Shown here one piece after another: positions 6,642-16,828 of a stretch of DNA of 64,000 nucleotides. Each line of letters starts with the position of its first letter. Positions within the stretch are counted from its first letter, which is position 1. A program made the position numbers and the translations under genes. The stretch is from contig NZ_VORW01000003.1 of the NCBI RefSeq assembly GCF_007997215.1, forward strand, positions 248,001 through 312,000, read 5' to 3'. This DNA is from Algoriphagus aquimarinus. Its GTDB lineage: Bacteria; Bacteroidota; Bacteroidia; Cytophagales; Cyclobacteriaceae. The notes beneath the pieces were generated by a model, which was not told the origin of the DNA, made no database searches, and saw only the letters and a list, made by a program, of their open reading frames with translations.

Positions 6642-9269
6642 ATGAGGATATTTTCCAGGCTAGCCATAGTCATCTTACTTTTTAGCGGAGCGTGTTCTTC
6701 TGAGCGCAACACCTTTACTAACAGGACATTTCATAATGTCACTGCGCACTTCAATGCCTATTACCTTGCTGATGTAAAATTAACAGAGGTAGAAACTGAA
6801 GTTTTTCAAAATTATAAAGAAGACTACACGCAGATTCTTCCCGTCTTTATCCCATTTGATTCTGCCACGATTCAATCCAATGCCGAGAAACTTCAATCAT
6901 CACGTGAATTGGCTTCCAAAGCCATCGAATGGCACAGAATCAGTAATTGGGTTGATGATAGTTACTACATTCTCGGGAAGCTTGATTATTATCAATCACA
7001 CTTTGATGATGCTCAGAATACATTCAAATACATCAATGTAAACTCAAAAAGTCCCGACCTAAGGCATCAGACCCTAATCACCTTACTCCGTCTCTATGTG
7101 GATCAGGGAGAAATTGAAAACGCAAATTTCACTATAGATTACCTATCGAAGGAAAGTGGGATTTCAGAGAAAAACCGCTACGAACTCTATAGAACCCTCG
7201 CTTATTATTACGAGAAAAGAGGGGATAAAAGTGGCGTCATCGGAGCTTTGGATAAGGCAATCGAATATTCTCAGGACAATAAAGAGAAATCAAGAATCAA
7301 CTTTATCCTTGCCCAACGCTACCAGAGAGAAGGCTTAGATGCCCTAGCATATGATTATTATAACCAAGCGCTAGAAGGAAACCCTCCTTATGAACGCAGT
7401 TTTTATGCACAATTATATGCACAGCAGGTGGCAGAGCTGAATGCTTCAAAAGACCTCAAGAAAGTCCGAAAATATTATGATGACCTGTACGAGGATCCAA
7501 AAAACAAGGATTTAAAAGATGTCGTGATCTATGAAAAGGCTCTTTTTGAAGAAAAGCAGGGCGACACCGAACTTACCATTGACCTCCTTCATCAGGCGGC
7601 AAAGGAACCTGGAAGTAATCCTAGAGTGAAAGGGTATATCTATCAAAAACTGGCAGAGATAAATCTTGGCGAGTTCAAAGATTATCGGGCAACCAAATAT
7701 TATTTAGATTCTGCGCTCACATTTATCAATGAAAGTGACCCAATCGCTCTCGAAATTACCAGTCAGAAAGAATCGCTTGATCAGTATGTATTCCATTTTG
7801 AGAGAATCCAAGACAATGATAGCCTATTATCCTTGGCGCAATTAACGCCCGAGGAGCAAAAACTAGTTGCTGAAAATTACATCAAATCGGAAGAAGAACG
7901 ATTGATCAGAGAAGCGGAAGCCCTTCAAAAACCACAAGCAACCAGCATTTTCGACAACCTTTTGGCATTTAGCGATAGGGGTTCGGGCTCTTCGTTTTAC
8001 TTTGACAATGGGGTAGCTATGCAGCAAGGAGCTATAGATTTTAGAAGAACTTGGGGAAACAGAGCTTTGCAAGATAATTGGAGAAGAAGTGCTATAAGTT
8101 TCCAAAATGCTGCCCCTACAATCACTGAGCCTACAGAAGGTGACTCTACAGCCACAGAAAAAGAGAGCTTGGTCAGTCAATTGCCAACTGTGGAAGGTCT
8201 ATTGGCTGGTATCCCTAATTCTCCAGAACAAATTGAGAGCCTTAATCTCGAGCTCGAGGAATCTTACTTTGAGTTGGGCAAACTACTCTATTTCGATCTG
8301 AAGGAAACAGAGCAAAGCATTGATAACCTAGAGACTTTAGTACAAGAATATCCAGCTTCTTCCAGAAAGCCAGAAGCTTATTATTTATTGTACTTAGCAC
8401 AAAAAGATTTGGCAGGGAATTCACAACAATATGTAGGCCGCTTGAACCGTGAGTTTCCTGATTCACAATACACCTTTTCTGTAAATAACCCAGATGCTGC
8501 TTCTGGAAATCTGGCCTATGTGGAATCTTCAAAAAGGTACGAACAAGCCTATAACGCTTATTATCAAGGGAAATATCAATCCAGTAAGGATATTATTAGA
8601 TCTACATTAGAAGATTATCCACTTACTCGCAATACTGAGAGACTTTTGCTTTTGGATATCATGAACACAGGCAAAACCGAGAGCCGTGCTAGGTATAGAG
8701 AACGACTGGAAATTTATATTCAGAATTCTCAAGATCAAGCTTTGGTAGAATTGGCAAGGAATATGCTAAAACCTTTACTATCCTCAGCAGAGTTAGCTGA
8801 GCTTAATCCAAAAGAAATAGAAGCAGCCGACTCCACCCAAGTAGAGCGTGCGGAATTAGCTGAAAATGGGGGAAATGAGGATTTATCTGACTCACCCTAT
8901 GAATACAATGCATCTGCAACTCACATATTTGTGATTGCGATGGATGCAGGACAAGCAGAAGAAGCAAAAAATCTATTAGCTGATTTGGATAGTTTCCACT
9001 CAACAAGTTTCGCTAAGGAAAGATTGAGAACAGGAAATATGAATAAGTGGGAGAATGCAATTTTTATCATTAGCCCTTTTTCAAATGCCGAGAAAGCAAA
9101 AGATTATTACAGTAAATTTCAAAAAGATTTCAAATCAGAAGGACTTTCTGATGAGGTAAAAGCAAACTCATTTGTGATATCAATAGAAAACTTTCAGGTA
9201 TTGAGTAAAAGCAAAAAATTAGAAGAATTAGAAGGATATAGGGCTTTCTTTAAGTCCGCTTATAAGTAA
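6642..9269 (+). CDS. sprE: SprE/PorW-like TPR lipoprotein of type IX secretion
   Basis: The protein has about 875 residues. From the ATG at 6642 it has a short lipoprotein signal (MRIFSRLAIVILLFSGAC) with the lipidated Cys at 18; a TTG at 6621 would only lengthen the n-region. The segment NTFTNRTFHNVTAHFNAYYL just after the lipid Cys, the tandem TPR-type helices (about 90-350 and again 520-680) and the overall length match SprE/PorW, the periplasmic lipoprotein that links the GldKN ring to the PorP/SprF side of the type IX machine. The gld cluster is about 4 kb downstream on the other strand. PBP1A follows after 3 bp. Confidence 0.85.
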   Translation: MRIFSRLAIVILLFSGACSSERNTFTNRTFHNVTAHFNAYYLADVKLTEVETEVFQNYKEDYTQILPVFIPFDSATIQSNAEKLQSSRELASKAIEWHRISNWVDDSYYILGKLDYYQSHFDDAQNTFKYINVNSKSPDLRHQTLITLLRLYVDQGEIENANFTIDYLSKESGISEKNRYELYRTLAYYYEKRGDKSGVIGALDKAIEYSQDNKEKSRINFILAQRYQREGLDALAYDYYNQALEGNPPYERSFYAQLYAQQVAELNASKDLKKVRKYYDDLYEDPKNKDLKDVVIYEKALFEEKQGDTELTIDLLHQAAKEPGSNPRVKGYIYQKLAEINLGEFKDYRATKYYLDSALTFINESDPIALEITSQKESLDQYVFHFERIQDNDSLLSLAQLTPEEQKLVAENYIKSEEERLIREAEALQKPQATSIFDNLLAFSDRGSGSSFYFDNGVAMQQGAIDFRRTWGNRALQDNWRRSAISFQNAAPTITEPTEGDSTATEKESLVSQLPTVEGLLAGIPNSPEQIESLNLELEESYFELGKLLYFDLKETEQSIDNLETLVQEYPASSRKPEAYYLLYLAQKDLAGNSQQYVGRLNREFPDSQYTFSVNNPDAASGNLAYVESSKRYEQAYNAYYQGKYQSSKDIIRSTLEDYPLTRNTERLLLLDIMNTGKTESRARYRERLEIYIQNSQDQALVELARNMLKPLLSSAELAELNPKEIEAADSTQVERAELAENGGNEDLSDSPYEYNASATHIFVIAMDAGQAEEAKNLLADLDSFHSTSFAKERLRTGNMNKWENAIFIISPFSNAEKAKDYYSKFQKDFKSEGLSDEVKANSFVISIENFQVLSKSKKLEELEGYRAFFKSAYK

Positions 9270-9272
9270 ACT

Positions 9273-11579
9273 ATGAGTAACAAAGCAAAACCCCAAGATA
9301 CCACTTGGGTATCTAAGACCATAAAATATCTTTGGATCGCCTTTATAGCAGGGATTTTTGGGTTCATTCTGTTCGTTTGGATGATCAGCATCAATTTCCT
9401 TGGGCTTTTCGGATCTCTTCCTGATTTCAAAGCGCTGGAAAATCCGGACTCGCAGATAGCCTCTGAATTGTATTCTTCCGACGGAATGCTTCTCGGTAGA
9501 TATATTCGTGAAAACAGAAGTCCAGTGACATACGACGAACTTTCTCCTAAGCTCGTGCAAGCATTGATAGCTACCGAAGATGTTCGATTCCAAGATCATT
9601 CGGGAATCGACATGAAAGCGATGATGAGAGTGTTTATAAAATCCATTCTCTTAGGGCAAGATGCGGGTGGTGGTTCTACCTTGAGTCAGCAAACAGCCAA
9701 AAACCTTTTCAAGACAAGGACTGATGCCAGTAATGGTTTACTGAGCTCTATTCCTGGACTTCGCATGCTTATCATTAAGACAAAAGAATGGATTGTGGCG
9801 ACACAACTGGAAAAAGCATACACCAAAAATGAGATTCTTACTCTTTATCTAAATACATCGGACTTTGGTTCAAATGCCTTTGGTATAAAGACCGCATCAG
9901 AGACTTTCTTCAATAAAACACCTGCCACTTTAGCTACAGAAGAAGCGGCGGTACTTGTAGGTCTATTCAAGGCACCTACCTATTATAGCCCAGTGTACAA
10001 TCCGGAAAATTCTCTTCGAAGAAGAAATACCGTTCTGGCCCAAATGATGAGGAATGATTATCTCACTAGAGAGGAATTTGACTCACTATCCAGCCAACCT
10101 ATAAAGTTGAACTATAGTGTGGCAAACCAGAATAAAGGTCTAGCTACTTACTTCCGCGAAATCGTAAAAGCCGATTTAGTGAAATGGACTAAAGAAAACT
10201 TGAAATCAGATGGTAGTGCATACGACTTGTATGGTGATGGCTTGAAAGTCTATGCGACCATTGACAGCAGGATGCAGCGCTATGCCGAAGAAGCTGTAGA
10301 AGACCATATGAAAATACTACAGGCTAAATTCTACAAAGAGATGGGCAATAAGGACCCATGGATAGATGAAAGTAATCGTGTTATCCCAAATTTCATCGAA
10401 GATGCAGTAAAAAGAACGGAAGCCTATAGATTACTGAAAATCCGGTACGGAAATGACACCGACTCTATTAATCTCAAACTGAATGAGAAAAAGCAAATGA
10501 AGGTTTTCTCTTGGGAAAAAGGTGAAATAGACACACTCATGAGCTCAATGGATTCCATGAGGTATTACAAAAAATTCCTTCAAACAGGTTTTATGAGTAT
10601 GGACCCACACACCGGGCAGATCAAAGCTTGGGTAGGTGGCTTGGATCATAAGTACTTTAAATACGACCATGTATCAAGGGCAAAGAGACAGCCTGGATCT
10701 ACATTCAAGCCATTTGTATATGCAGCAGCAATTGAAAATGGATATAGCCCATGCTATAGTGTCATCGATCAGCCAGTAGAAGTATACATACCAGGTCAAC
10801 CAGCTTGGAGTCCATCGAATGCTGACGGGAAATTCACCTATGAGAAAATGACAATCAGACATGCGATGGCTGAATCAGTTAACTCCATCACTGCCTACAT
10901 GATGAAAAAATTGAGTCCAAAGATAGTGGTTGAGACAGCCCGAAGATTAGGTATTACCAGTGATCTGGAGGAGGTTCCTGCACTAGCTTTGGGGGTAAAT
11001 GATGTATCTATTTTCGAAATGGTTGGAGCATTTGGGACTTTCGTCAACAAAGGCGAGCATACTACCCCATTCTATATAGACCGGATTGAAGACAAAAATG
11101 GTAATGTAATTCAGCAGTTCACCGCCAAAAAGAGACCTGCAATGAGTGAAGAGCATGCATACTTGATGACCTATATGCTTCGAGGAGGATTTGAAGAAAG
11201 AGGAGGAACAAGTCAAGGTGTCAATTGGGATTTGAGACAAGGATTGGAATTAGGTGGAAAGACTGGCACTACTCAGAATGCTTCTGATGGATGGTATATG
11301 GGTATGAGCAAAGACCTGGTAAGTGGGGCTTGGGTAGGTGGAGATGATCGTGCTATTCACTTCAGAAGCTGGTCTGAAGGTCAAGGTGGTAGAACTGCCA
11401 GACCTATCTGGCAGAATTTTATGATAAAAGTATACGCAGATAAAAGCCTCGGTTACACCAAGGGGCCTTTCCCTAGACCTGATCGTCCGCTAAGTATCGA
11501 GATAAATTGTGACGTCTATGAAAAAGAAAGCCAGCGATTTGCTGATTTTGATTACGACGCTAAGAAAAACGATTTCTAG
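9273..11579 (+). CDS. Bifunctional penicillin-binding protein 1A
   Basis: The 768-residue class A PBP polymerises and cross-links peptidoglycan. One N-terminal membrane helix (about 18-45) is followed by a GT51 transglycosylase domain with the catalytic Glu102 in EDVRF and the GGGSTLSQQTAKN motif. The transpeptidase domain has all active-site motifs: STFK (Ser476, Lys479), SVN, and KTGT near 663. It starts 3 bp after the sprE-like stop codon, so the two are translated from one mRNA. A terminator follows at 11601. Confidence 0.96.
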   Translation: MSNKAKPQDTTWVSKTIKYLWIAFIAGIFGFILFVWMISINFLGLFGSLPDFKALENPDSQIASELYSSDGMLLGRYIRENRSPVTYDELSPKLVQALIATEDVRFQDHSGIDMKAMMRVFIKSILLGQDAGGGSTLSQQTAKNLFKTRTDASNGLLSSIPGLRMLIIKTKEWIVATQLEKAYTKNEILTLYLNTSDFGSNAFGIKTASETFFNKTPATLATEEAAVLVGLFKAPTYYSPVYNPENSLRRRNTVLAQMMRNDYLTREEFDSLSSQPIKLNYSVANQNKGLATYFREIVKADLVKWTKENLKSDGSAYDLYGDGLKVYATIDSRMQRYAEEAVEDHMKILQAKFYKEMGNKDPWIDESNRVIPNFIEDAVKRTEAYRLLKIRYGNDTDSINLKLNEKKQMKVFSWEKGEIDTLMSSMDSMRYYKKFLQTGFMSMDPHTGQIKAWVGGLDHKYFKYDHVSRAKRQPGSTFKPFVYAAAIENGYSPCYSVIDQPVEVYIPGQPAWSPSNADGKFTYEKMTIRHAMAESVNSITAYMMKKLSPKIVVETARRLGITSDLEEVPALALGVNDVSIFEMVGAFGTFVNKGEHTTPFYIDRIEDKNGNVIQQFTAKKRPAMSEEHAYLMTYMLRGGFEERGGTSQGVNWDLRQGLELGGKTGTTQNASDGWYMGMSKDLVSGAWVGGDDRAIHFRSWSEGQGGRTARPIWQNFMIKVYADKSLGYTKGPFPRPDRPLSIEINCDVYEKESQRFADFDYDAKKNDF

Positions 11580-11600
11580 AAAAACATAAATCCTCTTTCA

Positions 11601-11630
11601 AAAACAGCCTTGGATTAAGGCTGTTTTTTT
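11601..11630 (+). terminator. Terminator after PBP1A
   Basis: Stem AAAACAGCCTT/AAGGCTGTTTT with an eight-base loop and a run of T, about 20 bp after the PBP1A stop. It separates this operon from uvrC. Confidence 0.9.
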
Positions 11631-11641
11631 AATTTTAGACC

Positions 11642-13447
11642 ATGCAGTCATCCTCCTTTTTACCTACAGATCATCTTACGCTTCCTGATCACCCAGGCGT
11701 GTATAAGTATTTCAATGAGGAAGATGAGTTAATCTACGTTGGCAAAGCCAAAAGTCTCAAAAAGCGAGTGAGCAGTTACTTTAATAAAAATACTGGGGTC
11801 AATCTCAAGACCAGGAAAATGGTCAAAGAGATCCGTAGAATTGAAATCACTTTAGTAGACAGCGAATTTGACGCGCTTCTTCTAGAGAATAACCTAATAA
11901 AAAAATCTCATCCTAAGTATAATATTCTACTTCGAGATGATAAGACATACCCGTACCTCTTATTGACCAAAGAAAACTTCCCAAGAATATTCCCCACAAG
12001 GAAAGTAATCCCTAAAAAAGGCACGTACTATGGGCCATTTGCAAGTGTAAAGGCAATGAACAATGTGCTTGAGTTGATACGCGAGCTTTTCACTATCCGA
12101 ACCTGCAAGCTTGATTTATCTCCTTACAAAATATCTGATGGCAACTACAAGGTCTGTTTAGAATATCATATTGGCAACTGTAAAGGACCATGCGTTGGCT
12201 TACAAAAAGAAGTTGACTACCAAAGAGACTTAGAGCATGTAAAGCATATTTTGAAAGGAAATTTAGGAGTGGCAAAAACCTATTTCAAGCAAGAAATGCA
12301 GCATCACGCTGAGAATTTGGAATTCGAAAAGGCACATCTCCTCAAGGAAAAACTTGAATCCCTTGAGAATTACCATGCAAAATCATTGGTTGCAAGTCCT
12401 TCAATCAACAATATTGATGTCTGTACTATTGTCTCTGATGATAAAAGTGCCTATGTAAATTTCATGCGAGTGAAAAACGGTTCATTGATCACATCTAAAA
12501 ATGTTGAGCTCAAGAAAAAACTGGATGAATCTGACGAGGAATTACTATTGACAGCGCTAATAAGGCTTCAAGACCAATTTCAAAGTGATGCTGAAGAGGT
12601 CTTATTAAACATAGAATTATCAGAACCAATAGAAGGGTTGAATGTAGTGATGCCGAAAATTGGAGATAAGAAAAAGCTTATAGAGCTATCATTGAAGAAT
12701 GCACTGTATTATAAAAAGGAAAAAGCGTTACTACTGGGCCTAAATCAAGATAAGAAAGACCGAGTAATTCGTCAATTACAACAGGACCTTAGCTTACCGG
12801 AAATCCCGGATCACATAGAATGCTTTGACAACTCAAATACCCAAGGAACAAACCCTGTGGCTAGTATGGTATGTTTTCTAAATGGAAAACCAGCTGTGAA
12901 AGAATATCGGCACTACCACATAAAAACTGTAGTAGGACCAGATGACTTCGCTAGTATGAAGGAGGTCGTAGGAAGGAGATATAAGCGATTATTAGAGGAG
13001 GGGAAACCAATGCCAAAGCTAGTAGTAATTGATGGCGGTAAAGGACAGCTCTCTTCTGCGGTAGAAGCGCTAAAAGAATTAGGTGTATATGGACAGATGC
13101 CAATCATTGGCATTGCAAAGCGTTTGGAAGAAATCTACTTTCCGGGAGATTCCTATCCCATCCACATTGATAAGAAATCTGAAAGTCTAAGACTATTGCA
13201 ACGAATCCGTGATGAAGCTCACCGATTTGCAATTACATTCCATAGAAACTTAAGAAGTAAAAATGCATTTGGTACACAGCTGACTTCTATCCCTGGAATT
13301 GGACAAAGTACAGCTGATAATTTATTGAGTCATTTTAAATCTGTAAAAAAAATAAGTGAAGCAACAGAGCCAGAAATAGCCGCAGTGATAGGAACTAATA
13401 GAGCAAAAATATTGGTGGAATGGAAAGAAAAAAATAAAGGGGCTTAA
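11642..13447 (+). CDS. uvrC: Excinuclease ABC subunit C
   Basis: The 601-residue nuclease makes both incisions in nucleotide excision repair. It shows the N-terminal GIY-YIG domain (PGVYKYFNEEDELIYVGKAK), a Cys-containing middle segment (YHIGNCKGPCVG), a UvrB-binding helix pair near 200-235, the RNase H-like C-terminal nuclease (CFDNSN, VVIDGGKGQ) and a terminal helix-hairpin-helix (LTSIPGIGQSTADNLL). Length and order are normal. It starts only 11 bp after the upstream terminator, so its promoter may overlap that hairpin. Confidence 0.97.
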   Translation: MQSSSFLPTDHLTLPDHPGVYKYFNEEDELIYVGKAKSLKKRVSSYFNKNTGVNLKTRKMVKEIRRIEITLVDSEFDALLLENNLIKKSHPKYNILLRDDKTYPYLLLTKENFPRIFPTRKVIPKKGTYYGPFASVKAMNNVLELIRELFTIRTCKLDLSPYKISDGNYKVCLEYHIGNCKGPCVGLQKEVDYQRDLEHVKHILKGNLGVAKTYFKQEMQHHAENLEFEKAHLLKEKLESLENYHAKSLVASPSINNIDVCTIVSDDKSAYVNFMRVKNGSLITSKNVELKKKLDESDEELLLTALIRLQDQFQSDAEEVLLNIELSEPIEGLNVVMPKIGDKKKLIELSLKNALYYKKEKALLLGLNQDKKDRVIRQLQQDLSLPEIPDHIECFDNSNTQGTNPVASMVCFLNGKPAVKEYRHYHIKTVVGPDDFASMKEVVGRRYKRLLEEGKPMPKLVVIDGGKGQLSSAVEALKELGVYGQMPIIGIAKRLEEIYFPGDSYPIHIDKKSESLRLLQRIRDEAHRFAITFHRNLRSKNAFGTQLTSIPGIGQSTADNLLSHFKSVKKISEATEPEIAAVIGTNRAKILVEWKEKNKGA

Positions 13448-13460
13448 AAAGCCCCTTTTT
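13436..13460. terminator. Bidirectional terminator between uvrC and gldN
   Basis: AAAGGGGCTT-AAA-AAGCCCCTTT with A and T runs on both sides; it overlaps the last codons of uvrC and ends 3 bp before the gldN stop on the opposite strand. It can end both convergent transcripts. Confidence 0.88.
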
Positions 13461-13463
13461 ATA

Positions 13464-14282
13464 TTACCACTCCCAGAGGGAGTTCTCGTATTCTAATAGT
13501 TTGTATTCAAAGGCAAGAGCATCTACATAGGCTTGCATCTCAGGATTGGGATGATCCACTGAAACAAGATCCGAAATCAATGCTTCCTCTGAATTAGTAA
13601 ACCTTCTAACTACAGATCTAAACAACCTTGTTTCGAAAGCCTGATCATAAGTTAAGCTCTTGGAAATATTCTGGAAATTCAACCATCTAGCTTCAGGATG
13701 ATTTTTGAAGTGATTATAGAAGTCCTTGTAGCGAATGAAAGCTATACTTTTTTGGCCAGCATTAGAATTAGTCTCAGAAGGCATTACTAGCTCAAGATAT
13801 TTGATATCAAATACCATATCAGAGTGATGCTTGTCAAAAACAAAATCTTCTCTAAAGTCTAGGTAATAAAGCTGCTTAGAGAAAATACTGTCACCTGTTG
13901 CATTCAACCAAAAATTGTCCTGGAATTCAGCAATAGAAAGTGGCTGCGTAAAATCCTCATCAGCGAAAACTTCCAGTGCATTCTCTTCTACTACTGCTTT
14001 ATAGATCTGATTAACTATTCCATTAGCCTTAGTATCTCCTGAACCGTATAAAGGAAGATTATATTTCTCTCTGAGGTCAATCCTCCTCCATACTCCAACT
14101 TGATACATTTTATCATCCTCGCGGATTCTCTTCGCCGAGTAGATAGTATCCATGTCAAATTGACGATCGCCAAACCCTGAAGGATTCACGCTTGTAGCCG
14201 GAATCTGCGCCTCAGTAGTAAGAGGAGCGATGCCTGCTGCTAAAAGCATAGACAAGATTAATTTTGGAAGAAACTTTTTCAT
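13464..14282 (-). CDS. gldN: Gliding motility/type IX secretion protein GldN
   Basis: The 272-residue periplasmic protein has a cleavable signal (MKKFLPKLILSMLLAAGIAP, cut near TEA-Q). The motif YQVGVWRRIDLREKYNLPLY and the Asp/Phe-rich middle part (YLDFREDFVFDKHHSDMVFD) are typical of GldN/PorN, which forms the large periplasmic ring with GldK under the outer membrane. It is the last gene of the porP-gldKLMN order, 34 bp after gldM. Confidence 0.95.
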   Translation of the reverse strand: MKKFLPKLILSMLLAAGIAPLTTEAQIPATSVNPSGFGDRQFDMDTIYSAKRIREDDKMYQVGVWRRIDLREKYNLPLYGSGDTKANGIVNQIYKAVVEENALEVFADEDFTQPLSIAEFQDNFWLNATGDSIFSKQLYYLDFREDFVFDKHHSDMVFDIKYLELVMPSETNSNAGQKSIAFIRYKDFYNHFKNHPEARWLNFQNISKSLTYDQAFETRLFRSVVRRFTNSEEALISDLVSVDHPNPEMQAYVDALAFEYKLLEYENSLWEW

Positions 14283-14316
14283 AATGAATTCATTAATACT
14301 ATTTCAATTTCAATGA

Positions 14317-15930
14317 TTACTTCACCCCAATACGAATCACTTGATTCAATGTTGAAGGAATTTTATTTCCTCTAAAGTTAGTTCGGGTCACCTGAGTTAC
14401 TACTACAACGATATCATCACCAGCTTTTGCACTTTCCAGCAATTGACGCATTGCAATACTATTTCCATTCGAGATTGAAATAGTTTGTCTTGGCACATCA
14501 CTTCTTAACAATCTTACCTCGCCACCGGTCACTTCAAATTTTGCATCTTTGGCCATAGTACGTCCAAACGTTGGCTCTGGTTGTGCTGAAACTTTCAGAC
14601 CAGTCAATGCACCCACTGCATAGGACTGACTAATATCAACCGCATTACCATTTGACAGCTCAGGGACAATACTAGGTGTGGGCACTGGCTTGATCTCATA
14701 ATCAACGGTCCCAATTTTATTTCCTCCGCTACTCACTCCAATAGCAACTTTTCCAGATGCTCCTGGAATAATAGTCAATTGCCCAGGTTTATTTCCTTTT
14801 ATTGATTGACCATTAGTAACAGCAAACTCAGGAGAATAAGTATTACCCAAAGCAGGAACTTCTATCAGCAACTCGTTTGCACAATCAGCATAAAGCTGGT
14901 TAACTACTTCAGAAGAAACTTTAATAACCGGCTGAGCTACAAAATAATCATAGTCAACTGGGAGCACCTTGTCTTCTCCTCCAATATTGGTTATAATCTC
15001 ACCTTTAAGAGTTCTTTTTGCTAATCCTCTTTCATCATATGATCCAGCTGGAGTCACAGTAAATTCAATCTTACCAAATCCTTTTGGATCCACTGTTACT
15101 GAACGACCGTCAATAGTCATAGTAGGAGCCGCTGAAGTAGAACTTGAAGCGATAAACATATCTGCTTCGAACTTTGTACCTGCTGCCACTACATTTGATA
15201 ACGCTGCAATTCTAGCTTCCGTCACATCAGCCTTGAAAAAGAATGAGCCAATTGTATTCTGCACCGCAGTCAATGACTCACCTTCAATATTCAACACTTC
15301 ATTTTGGTACTGAGAAATCAATGCAATAACTGCGCCCACTGGAGATTTAACAAAGTTGAGCTTCTCAAAACTCAAGTTCTGAGCTTCCCGATCGTTTGCA
15401 AATAACTCAATGTCTTTTGCATCCTTCGCAATAGGATCAAATCTTAAATCGCCAAGACCAATACCGGACAAAATCTCAGTGATTTCAGTTGGATAAGTAT
15501 TTAACTTATTCTTCATCTCTTCACCTATGCCCTTATTGACGAACATATTACCTGTAATTTCTGTATTCTTCAGGTTTGCATTGACGAAGTTCCCTTCATC
15601 ATTCTTTGCATTGGACTGTACAATTAAGTCTTGCTTTACGGCTTCTAGGTAATCATAGATTTCTGAAGTAGCTTCTCTGATTTTCTGAGATGCTGCAACC
15701 TTGGGTACATCTACTTCCTTGTTACCCTGCTGTTCTACCGTATAAGCGATAGACTCTACAGTTTTAACATTCTTATTGATAAAGTTCTTGGATGTTCTTT
15801 CCATCCCATCATTTATCAATACGAATTTCTGGAGGATCTTATTACTTACCTGGAGGGCCAATAGGGCCGTCAAAACCAGGTACATCATACCAATCATCCG
15901 CTGTCTAGGTGTCTCTTTAGCTCCTGCCAT
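14317..15930 (-). CDS. gldM: Gliding motility/type IX secretion motor protein GldM
   Basis: The 537-residue protein has one N-terminal membrane helix (about 13-35, MMYLVLTALLALQVSN) and a long periplasmic part made of a helical D1 domain followed by three beta domains. This is the GldM/PorM rod that is turned by GldL and reaches to the GldKN ring. The N-terminus GAKETPRQRMIGMMYLVL is highly characteristic. It lies 40 bp after gldL and 34 bp before gldN. Confidence 0.97.
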   Translation of the reverse strand: MAGAKETPRQRMIGMMYLVLTALLALQVSNKILQKFVLINDGMERTSKNFINKNVKTVESIAYTVEQQGNKEVDVPKVAASQKIREATSEIYDYLEAVKQDLIVQSNAKNDEGNFVNANLKNTEITGNMFVNKGIGEEMKNKLNTYPTEITEILSGIGLGDLRFDPIAKDAKDIELFANDREAQNLSFEKLNFVKSPVGAVIALISQYQNEVLNIEGESLTAVQNTIGSFFFKADVTEARIAALSNVVAAGTKFEADMFIASSSTSAAPTMTIDGRSVTVDPKGFGKIEFTVTPAGSYDERGLAKRTLKGEIITNIGGEDKVLPVDYDYFVAQPVIKVSSEVVNQLYADCANELLIEVPALGNTYSPEFAVTNGQSIKGNKPGQLTIIPGASGKVAIGVSSGGNKIGTVDYEIKPVPTPSIVPELSNGNAVDISQSYAVGALTGLKVSAQPEPTFGRTMAKDAKFEVTGGEVRLLRSDVPRQTISISNGNSIAMRQLLESAKAGDDIVVVVTQVTRTNFRGNKIPSTLNQVIRIGVK

Positions 15931-15970
15931 TTTTAAGTTTTAATGGATTTTAAAATGAATTGAAGAGAAA

Positions 15971-16771
15971 TTAACCTTTCATAGCGGAAAGCATTCCACC
16001 ATAGATCTTATTCAATGAACTTACGTTCTGATTCAATTTTGATAATTCTGTTTTAAATGCTTGGGTTTCTTTACCAGCTTCGGTAAGGCCTTCCATAGCA
16101 GCAGTCATGTTTGCGTAGAATTTATTCAACGTCTTCACATGACTATTTGCATCCTGAAGCTCCATCTCATAGACAGAATTCAAAGCAGAAAGATTTTTCG
16201 TCACTGTTACCACTTGAGTATGGTAAGCTTTTGCATCTTGAGATGCAGCAGACATTTCAGTAAGCGCTGCTGCAGTTTTGCTATAAGAAGCGTTCATATC
16301 CACCAATGTCTTCGCAGCAGATTTTACATTAATAGCATATTCATTAGTAGCTACGGCTGCATCCGATAGGTTACCCATTTTCTGAGCTGATGTAGCTAAA
16401 TTCTGCATTCCTTTACCAAGGCTTTCAATCAATTCCGGCCCTACTTTAGCGTTAGCCAACATTTCGTCAAGTTTCTGAGAAACTTGATCTCCTCCTCCTA
16501 CTACTCTCTGCGCTTTTGGCGCACTAGGACCACCTTCCAATTCAGGATAAACTTTTGCCCAATCCACCTCTTTATGGGTTGGCTCAAATGCTGAAAAGAA
16601 AAATATTAGCGCTTCCGTGGTAAGTCCAATACCAATCATATAATTGGCGCCAGTCCAATCCAAAATCTTGAACATCGCACCTAAAATAACGACTGCAGCA
16701 CCAATACCATATATCTTTGGCATTATGCTGGAATAAAATTTTGCTGAGAACGAATTGCTGTTGCTAGCCAT
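15971..16771 (-). CDS. gldL: Gliding motility/type IX secretion motor protein GldL
   Basis: The 266-residue inner-membrane protein has two membrane helices (about 18-36 and 44-63). The second contains Glu53 in LTTEALIFFFSAFEP, at the place of the conserved intramembrane Glu that carries protons in the GldL5-GldM2 rotary motor. A coiled-coil cytoplasmic tail (about 90-266) follows. With gldM it forms the proton-driven motor of type IX secretion and gliding. Confidence 0.97.
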   Translation of the reverse strand: MASNSNSFSAKFYSSIMPKIYGIGAAVVILGAMFKILDWTGANYMIGIGLTTEALIFFFSAFEPTHKEVDWAKVYPELEGGPSAPKAQRVVGGGDQVSQKLDEMLANAKVGPELIESLGKGMQNLATSAQKMGNLSDAAVATNEYAINVKSAAKTLVDMNASYSKTAAALTEMSAASQDAKAYHTQVVTVTKNLSALNSVYEMELQDANSHVKTLNKFYANMTAAMEGLTEAGKETQAFKTELSKLNQNVSSLNKIYGGMLSAMKG

Positions 16772-16828
16772 GTGTAAAGTTTAAATTAATGTTTTAAGGT
16801 AATTTTCGTTTGAGGGTATATTTTTTAC